A DNA stretch of 11,118 nucleotides from Desulfobacteraceae bacterium. Lineage in GTDB: Bacteria; Desulfobacterota; DSM-4660; Desulfatiglandales; Desulfatiglandaceae. A program made the position numbers and the translations under genes. The notes under the pieces are model-generated. The model did no database searches. It was not told where the DNA came from and saw only the letters and a program-made list of their open reading frames with translations. The stretch covers positions 1-11,118 of the forward strand of contig JAUWPC010000087.1 in assembly GCA_030611815.1 (NCBI GenBank). The letters run 5' to 3'. How positions within the stretch are numbered: position 1 is the stretch's first letter; the number at the start of each line of letters is the position of its first letter. Below are positions 7,209 through 11,118 of this stretch, in pieces.

Positions 7209-7243
7209 TTTGAGTATAATCTTTTTGGCCTTAGATTATTCTC

Positions 7244-7273
7244 TTACTCATAATCTTAATCGTAATCATAATC
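7244..7273 (+). repeat. Degenerate hexamer repeat tract A
   Basis: Five consecutive hexamers read TTACTC, ATAATC, TTAATC, GTAATC and ATAATC, with consensus NTAATC. The tract lies 35 nt after the pseudouridine synthase stop. CATAATC at its end can pair with GATTATG at 7308-7314. A frame of 66 codons crosses this tract, but it is made of repeat-derived residues and looks non-coding. Confidence 0.75.
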
Positions 7274-7369
7274 CGAACATCCTTAAAGCAGACCGTAAAA
7301 AAGGTATGATTATGAATTATCGAGGACAGGTTACATTCTCACGATTTAGCATACTCGTTCCAAAAACCC

Positions 7370-7397
7370 TTGACATAAAGGATAAAACAACTATAAT
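7370..7397 (+). promoter_or_regulatory. Consensus sigma-70 promoter upstream of rho
   Basis: A perfect TTGACA (7370-7375) and a perfect TATAAT (7392-7397) are separated by 16 nt. Transcription would start near 7404, about 475 nt before the rho start codon. The next gene on this strand is rho, so this is its likely promoter unless an unrecognised RNA ends in between. Confidence 0.72.
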
Positions 7398-7403
7398 TAT
7401 TAA

Positions 7404-7729
7404 ATCTTAAATATTTTCCTTCCTTTTGGGGGATTCGGTATAGACCGGACATCTGTATAGACTTCATAACAACTCTGCTGAGTAACCTTCTCTAACGCAC
7501 ATAAAAGGTTTTATAAGGCTCGACGCTCTGGCCTCCACAAGGCATTTTGATGTCTTTCCGCGTATGTCGTTATAGCCAACCTTTCTTGATCTCCAGGTTC
7601 TCTCCGGTCGAAAATAGCCAAACCTTAGGCAGAGCAAATATGATGGTCTCAAAGAAACTCAAAAAGTTTAGGCCTTGGAAAAACGCCCTCCGGGCTAACT
7701 AGATACTGGACGAAATAACTTCCCTATTT
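7404..7729 (+). other. Long untranslated leader of rho, or unidentified RNA
   Basis: This stretch between the consensus promoter and the hexamer hairpin has no convincing gene. I checked it by eye for tmRNA, 6S, SRP and RNase P RNA signatures and saw none. Short inverted repeats are present: AACCTT/AAGGTT (7484-7489/7505-7510), GCCT/AGGC (7531-7534/7540-7543) and GCCC/GGGC around 7685-7694. A 62-codon TTG-started frame on the minus strand (7464-7652) lacks a ribosome-binding site and has no recognisable domain. Function unknown. Confidence 0.4.
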
Positions 7730-7796
7730 CATACTCTTAATCATAATCGTAATCTTACTCAAAACGATTATGATTAAGAGTACGATTAAGAGTATG
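7730..7796 (+). repeat. Hexamer repeat tract B, folding as a long hairpin
   Basis: The left arm 7730-7760 and right arm 7766-7796, 31 nt each, pair at 26 of 31 positions across a 5-nt loop (AAAAC); the outer 13 bp are perfect. Each arm is built of the same type of hexamer as the tract at 7244-7273: TTAATC, ATAATC, GTAATC and TTACTC on the left, and GATTAT, GATTAA, GAGTAC, GATTAA and GAGTAT on the right. It ends 83 nt before the rho ATG and would lie in the rho leader RNA. No T run follows. Confidence 0.82.
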
Positions 7797-7879
7797 AATC
7801 CAAAAACAAATTACAGGCCTGGTTAAGTGGTTGAGAGGTTTTTACGGGCGCATCAAAAATGTCTTAATGGAGAAAAAGC

Positions 7880-9127
7880 ATGAATTTAGTTGAACTTAAG
7901 GAAATGAAGATCAGCGAACTGACGGAAATGGCGAAGGAGTTTAATATTGAGGGCGCATCCGGGATGCGAAAGCAGGATCTCACTTTCTCTTTGCTTCAGG
8001 CCCATTCCGCGCGAAATGGTTTGATATATGGTGAGGGTGTCCTGGAAATCCTCCCGGATGGCTTCGGATTTCTGAGGGCACCTGACGCCAATTACCTTCC
8101 GGGCCCTGACGATATTTATATCTCTCCCTCCCAGATTCGTCGATTTAACTTGAGAAAGGGGGACACAGTTGCAGGACAGATCCGGCCACCAAAGGAATCA
8201 GAGAGATATTTTGCCCTCTTAAAGGTGGAAAAAGTCAATCATCAGGACCCGGAGATATCAAGGGAAAAGATCCTGTTTGACAACCTTACTCCTCTCTACC
8301 CCGATGAAAAGATCCACTTAGAGGTCGAGACCGACAATTATTCCACAAGGATTATGGACCTGATGACACCGATCGGGAAAGGCCAGCGAGGCTTGATTGT
8401 CGCACCGCCAAGGACAGGAAAAACAATGCTCCTACAGAATATTGCCAATAGCGTATCGGCCAACGAAAAAGATATTCACAAAATCGTACTTCTCATAGAT
8501 GAAAGACCGGAAGAAGTGACTGATATGGCTCGATCCGTTAACGCCGAAGTGATCAGTTCTACCTTTGATGAGCCACCTCAACGCCATGTCCAGGTAGCGG
8601 AAATGGTCATTGAAAAGGCCAAAAGACTGGTTGAGCACAAACTTGATGTCTTAATCCTATTAGACAGCATTACTCGATTAGCAAGGGCATACAACTCCGT
8701 TGTTCCTCCCAGCGGAAAAATCCTCTCCGGTGGCCTGGATTCTAACGCACTCCACAAACCAAAACGCTTTTTTGGAGCAGCGAGAAACATTGAGGAGGGG
8801 GGGAGTCTTACGATAATTGCCACTGCCCTCGTTGACACCGGGAGCAGAATGGATGAGGTCATCTTTGAAGAATTCAAAGGCACTGGAAATATGGAGATCC
8901 ATTTAGATCGCAAGCTGAGTGACAGGAGGGTCTATCCATCCATTGATATCAACCTCTCCGGGACCAGGAAGGAGGAGCTTCTGTTAGAGGAGGCTGATCT
9001 CCACCGTATCTGGATTTTGCGTAAACTGCTTGCGCCATTGACCCCGGTGGACAGCATGGAATTCTTGCTTGAAAAAATCAAGGGAACAAGCGATAATAAG
9101 GATTTTCTTGACTCAATGAGTAACTAG
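7880..9127 (+). CDS. rho: Transcription termination factor Rho
   Basis: Rho is a hexameric RNA-dependent ATPase and helicase that ends transcription of untranslated RNA. The 415-aa protein is standard length. The N-terminal helical region is at 1-47. The RNA-binding cold-shock-like domain carries GFGF at 61-64. The ATPase core has Walker A APPRTGKT with Lys181, Walker B ILLDS with Asp262, and the Q-loop and R-loop segment from GLDSNALHKPKRFFGAARN to the DRRVYPSIDINLSGTRKEELL region. There is no inserted low-complexity domain of the kind seen in actinobacterial or Bacteroidetes Rho. Start ATG 7880 has GGAG at about 7869-7872. The long leader upstream leaves room for autoregulation. rpmE follows after 66 nt. 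Confidence 0.98.
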   Translation: MNLVELKEMKISELTEMAKEFNIEGASGMRKQDLTFSLLQAHSARNGLIYGEGVLEILPDGFGFLRAPDANYLPGPDDIYISPSQIRRFNLRKGDTVAGQIRPPKESERYFALLKVEKVNHQDPEISREKILFDNLTPLYPDEKIHLEVETDNYSTRIMDLMTPIGKGQRGLIVAPPRTGKTMLLQNIANSVSANEKDIHKIVLLIDERPEEVTDMARSVNAEVISSTFDEPPQRHVQVAEMVIEKAKRLVEHKLDVLILLDSITRLARAYNSVVPPSGKILSGGLDSNALHKPKRFFGAARNIEEGGSLTIIATALVDTGSRMDEVIFEEFKGTGNMEIHLDRKLSDRRVYPSIDINLSGTRKEELLLEEADLHRIWILRKLLAPLTPVDSMEFLLEKIKGTSDNKDFLDSMSN

Positions 9128-9193
9128 CGCCTGAATGAAAAATCTTAGTTTTCGTTTGGACACTAACTAAAAAAATCAGGAGAAACTGACAAA

Positions 9194-9439
9194 ATGAAAA
9201 ATGGGCTCCATCCGGAATATTACAGGACGACAGTGCGCTGTGCCTGTGGGCATGAATTTGAAACCGGTTCCACTGTCAAAGAGATTAATATCGAAATCTG
9301 CTCCAAATGCCATCCGTTTTTTACAGGCAAGCAAAAGCTGGTCGATTCGGCAGGGCGCGTAGAACGCTTTAAGAGAAAGTATGCCAAATTCAACAAGGCA
9401 TCCGCCGATACCAAAACAGAAGCCAAAACAGAGGATTGA
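9194..9439 (+). CDS. rpmE: 50S ribosomal protein L31 (zinc-binding type)
   Basis: L31 bridges the subunits at the central protuberance. The 81-aa protein keeps four cysteines, Cys16, Cys18, Cys36 and Cys39, the zinc-ribbon set of the C+ (RpmE) form and not the zinc-independent YkgM form. The motif HPFFTGKQKLVDSAGRVERFKRKY (about 40-63) is typical. A Lys/Glu/Thr-rich tail of about 15 residues extends beyond the core. Start ATG 9194 has AGGAGA at about 9178-9183. It follows rho closely, and the order rho-rpmE-prfA-prmC is common in bacteria. With four Cys, zinc storage is possible, but no Zur-like site is evident. Confidence 0.96.
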   Translation: MKNGLHPEYYRTTVRCACGHEFETGSTVKEINIEICSKCHPFFTGKQKLVDSAGRVERFKRKYAKFNKASADTKTEAKTED

Positions 9440-9592
9440 CGGCTAAGTCAGCCTAAGACAGCAATTGCGGCCTTTGAACCGATGTCAGGACCTTTGCCCC
9501 CCATCCATTGAACCTGCCCGCCCCTCTCGCCTGTAGGCTCACGATGGCGGACGGATTACTGCCCGGCGGAACAGAGTAAATCTCTCAAATTG
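9440..9592 (+). other. Intergenic sequence after rpmE, no feature recognised
   Basis: The first half of the 347-bp gap between rpmE and prfA is richer in G+C than the rest of the gap. I see no gene, tRNA or intrinsic terminator in it. The prfA promoter probably lies in this gap, but no convincing -35/-10 pair stands out. Confidence 0.4.
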
Positions 9593-9729
9593 AATATTGA
9601 TGGTCTCGCAAAAAGTCGCAAACCTCAGGATTTGGAGCAACGGCCTTAGGCCTAACCATTCACAATAATTCGCAATTTCTGAATTCCTAAATCCATGTAA
9701 AAAAGACTTTTTACATGGGTGTCAATATT
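9593..9729 (+). repeat. Imperfect inverted repeat upstream of prfA
   Basis: The 25-nt arms 9593-9617 and 9705-9729 are reverse complements at 18 positions. The outer 8 (AATATTGA/TCAATATT) and inner 8 (AAAAAGTC/GACTTTTT) are perfect, and the middle has diverged. A perfect 10-bp palindrome TTAGGCCTAA lies between them at 9646-9655. The element probably belongs to a dispersed non-coding repeat family; that is an inference. It ends 57 nt before the prfA start. Confidence 0.5.
9691..9720 (+). repeat. Stem-loop in the prfA upstream region
   Basis: CCATGTAAAAA (9693-9703) pairs perfectly with 9708-9718 across the loop AGAC, and one wobble plus one A-T pair extend it to 9691-9720. There is no T run after it, so it is not a typical intrinsic terminator, although it lies between two genes. 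An ATG at 9715 falls in its 3' arm. Confidence 0.7.
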
Positions 9730-9786
9730 GAATATCTGTGTCCCGCCTATATTTGCTCAGGCTTTTTCGATGAAAGGTTCACGGTG

Positions 9787-10857
9787 ATGTTTGCCAAAGT
9801 CAAAGAGATAGAAGAGCGCTATAATGAATTGGAGGTCGATCTGGGCAACCCCGAGATTGTCCGGGATCAAAAGGCCTACCAGACATATGCCAAAGAACAC
9901 AGCATGCTCACCCCAATTATTACCGCTTTCCGAAAACATCAATCGCTTCAGGATGAGATTCTGGACAACCAATCGCTCCTCGATGATCCAGATCCTGAAA
10001 TCAGACAGTTAGCCAAGGAAGAACTTGATAACCTAAGTTCAAGCCTGTCTAAAATCGAACAAGCTCTCAAAATTCTCCTTATCCCCAAAGACCCGAACGA
10101 CGACAAAAATATCCTCTTGGAAATAAGGGCAGGCACAGGCGGGGACGAAGCAGCGCTTTTTGCCGCCGATCTATTCAGGATGTATAGCCGATATGCCGAA
10201 TCAAGGGGATGGAAAACAGAAATCCTCAGTCAACACATGACCGGAATCGGGGGGTTAAAAGAGATCATAATCCTTGTGGAAGGAAATCGGGTATTCAGCA
10301 GGCTCAAATATGAAAGTGGGGTGCACCGTGTCCAGCGAGTCCCCGAGACAGAGACCCAAGGCCGAATACATACGTCTGCCGTAACCGTAGCGGTGCTTCC
10401 CGAGGCTGAAGAAATAGAGGTACAGGTCAAACAGGACGATCTGCGAATAGATGTTTACCGATCCTCCGGGTGCGGGGGGCAGCATGTCAATACCACTGAT
10501 TCGGCCGTGCGAATCACCCATCTTCCTACGGGACTTGTCGTAACCTGCCAGGATGAAAAATCCCAGCACAAGAATAAGGCAAAAGCTATGAAGGTTCTCA
10601 GGTCCCGCCTGTTAGATCTTGAAACTGCCCAACAGAAATCTAAAATTTCCGAGGAACGGAGAACGATGGTAGGCTCCGGCGACAGGAGTGAAAGGATCAG
10701 GACCTATAACTTTCCACAGGGGAGGGTCTCTGACCACAGAATCGGGCTCACCCTATACAAATTAGAGGACCTTCTCCAGGGAGATCTGGAACTGGTTATC
10801 GAACCCTTAATCACCCACTTCCAGACCGAAGCACTAAAAAGGTCCGACGGGAACTGA
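9787..10857 (+). CDS. prfA: Peptide chain release factor 1 (RF1)
   Basis: RF1 recognises UAA and UAG stop codons and triggers release of the finished peptide. I place the start at ATG 9787 (356 aa, family norm about 355-360), with AAAGG about 9 nt before. An upstream in-frame ATG at 9715 would add 24 unconserved residues and lies in a stem-loop. Domain 1 is the helical N-terminal region. The codon-reading motif is PET at 186-188, the P-x-T form of RF1; RF2 has SPF. The catalytic GGQ is at 230-232 in SSGCGGQHVNTTDSAVRITH, with Gln232 the site methylated by PrmC. The RF1 identity and not RF2 or RF-H follows from PxT, the length and the absence of a frameshift site. prmC lies 120 nt downstream. 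Confidence 0.97.
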   Translation: MFAKVKEIEERYNELEVDLGNPEIVRDQKAYQTYAKEHSMLTPIITAFRKHQSLQDEILDNQSLLDDPDPEIRQLAKEELDNLSSSLSKIEQALKILLIPKDPNDDKNILLEIRAGTGGDEAALFAADLFRMYSRYAESRGWKTEILSQHMTGIGGLKEIIILVEGNRVFSRLKYESGVHRVQRVPETETQGRIHTSAVTVAVLPEAEEIEVQVKQDDLRIDVYRSSGCGGQHVNTTDSAVRITHLPTGLVVTCQDEKSQHKNKAKAMKVLRSRLLDLETAQQKSKISEERRTMVGSGDRSERIRTYNFPQGRVSDHRIGLTLYKLEDLLQGDLELVIEPLITHFQTEALKRSDGN

Positions 10858-10943
10858 GCAACCCCCGGTACAATTGAAGATTGACAATTTAAGGGATTTC
10901 CCGTTTTTCATTGAAAAAGTCTGGGCGAAGCGAATCCACAAAT

Positions 10944-10971
10944 ATTAAATATTCACTATTCAATATTCAAT
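10944..10971 (+). repeat. Four tandem AT-rich heptamers upstream of prmC
   Basis: The heptamers ATTAAAT, ATTCACT, ATTCAAT and ATTCAAT run head to tail and end 6 nt before the prmC ATG. The array is short and AT-rich, so chance cannot be excluded, but the 7-bp phase is exact. It occupies the place where a ribosome-binding site would be expected, and no Shine-Dalgarno sequence is evident. Confidence 0.5.
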
Positions 10972-10977
10972 TCAAAG

Positions 10978-11118
10978 ATGCCTCCAAAAATATGGCAAAT
11001 AAAAGACCTACTCAAGGTTTCCACCGACTATCTAAAAAGCAAGGGGATTGAAAACCCCCGGCTCAACGCTGAAGTGCTTTTAGCGCACCAACTCAACCTC
11101 GAACGTATACGCCTCTAC
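10978..11118 (+). CDS. prmC: Release factor glutamine methyltransferase (3' partial)
   Basis: PrmC (HemK) methylates the Gln of the GGQ motif in RF1 and RF2 using S-adenosylmethionine, which improves termination. Only the first 47 codons are in the window and the frame stays open to the end. The visible part is the N-terminal helical domain: it matches the family pattern of a Trp near residue 6 followed by LLK, TDYLKSKGIENPRLNAEVLLAHQLNLERIRLY, the region that binds the release factor. The catalytic NPPY motif lies beyond the window. Position after prfA supports the call. The start is ATG 10978 with no good ribosome-binding site. Confidence 0.9.
   Translation, partial: MPPKIWQIKDLLKVSTDYLKSKGIENPRLNAEVLLAHQLNLERIRLY

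Noticed and set aside
7210..7410. 66-codon + strand frame after the pseudouridine synthase
   Set aside because: Its N-terminal half is translated hexamer repeat (Asn/His/Leu-rich), it starts at TTG with no ribosome-binding site, and it runs through the consensus promoter.
7464..7652. 62-codon minus-strand frame in the rho leader
   Set aside because: TTG start, no ribosome-binding site and no recognised domain. It could only be rescued by conservation of the protein, not just the DNA, in relatives.
7640..7702. 20-codon basic leader peptide (MMVSKKLKKF...) upstream of rho, reminiscent of the E. coli rho leader
   Set aside because: The ribosome-binding site is weak, the frame is very short and it overlaps the shared TGATGGTCTC motif. 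There is no evidence of translation.
9145..9170. TTAGTT/AACTAA stem before rpmE as an L31 autoregulatory site or terminator
   Set aside because: Only 6 A/T-rich base pairs with a 14-nt loop; too weak to call.
9715..9717. ATG 9715 as the prfA start
   Set aside because: It falls in a stem-loop and repeat arm and adds 24 residues not expected in RF1; ATG 9787 gives the normal length and N-terminus.
10881..10909. TTGACA at 10881 as a prmC promoter, and the GGGA/TCCC hairpin with T5 as a prfA terminator
   Set aside because: There is no acceptable -10 at 16-18 nt, and the hairpin stem has only about 4 bp.

Overview
The window is a bacterial housekeeping segment of the Desulfobacterota (former Deltaproteobacteria) type; that assignment is an inference from gene order and repeat style, not from a search. 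All genes lie on the + strand: ispE (5' end cut by the window), tRNA-Gln(UUG), prs, rplY (L25/CTC), pth, hppA (membrane pyrophosphatase), carD, an RluA/RluD-family pseudouridine synthase, rho, rpmE (L31), prfA (RF1) and the first 47 codons of prmC, which run off the 3' end. No phage, CRISPR, toxin-antitoxin, defence or biosynthetic cluster is visible, and I found no candidate for an undescribed protein system.

Layout. Bases 1-855 hold ispE, followed by tRNA-Gln at 892-966. Between the tRNA and prs lies a 164-bp element bounded by perfect 14-bp inverted repeats (972-1135), which looks like a MITE or structured repeat. prs (1155-2096) ends at a classic hairpin-plus-T terminator. rplY, pth and hppA (2168-5535) form a tight operon with a 9-nt gap and then a 1-nt overlap, closed by a perfect 17-bp stem-loop. 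carD and the pseudouridine synthase follow. A 671-bp non-coding region (7209-7879) then separates them from rho. It holds two tracts of a degenerate hexamer repeat, one folding into a long hairpin, and between them a perfect TTGACA-16-TATAAT promoter that would give rho a leader of roughly 475 nt. rho-rpmE and prfA-prmC follow, separated by a 347-bp region with an imperfect inverted repeat and a strong stem-loop.

How the genes work together. Most act in translation and transcription: tRNA-Gln, L25, L31, peptidyl-tRNA recycling (Pth), 23S pseudouridylation, RF1 with PrmC (which methylates the RF1 GGQ glutamine), CarD at initiation and Rho at termination. prs makes PRPP for nucleotides and ispE makes isoprenoid precursors. 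The membrane pyrophosphatase is the bioenergetic outlier. Its sequence marks it as the K+-dependent type, and its transmembrane helix 6 has the Asp/Glu arrangement of sodium-pumping enzymes. Its 1-nt overlap with pth suggests that pyrophosphate energy conservation is expressed together with the translation machinery.

The least explained material is intergenic: the terminal-repeat element before prs, the hexamer arrays and long leader before rho, the repeat before prfA, and a short heptamer array before prmC.
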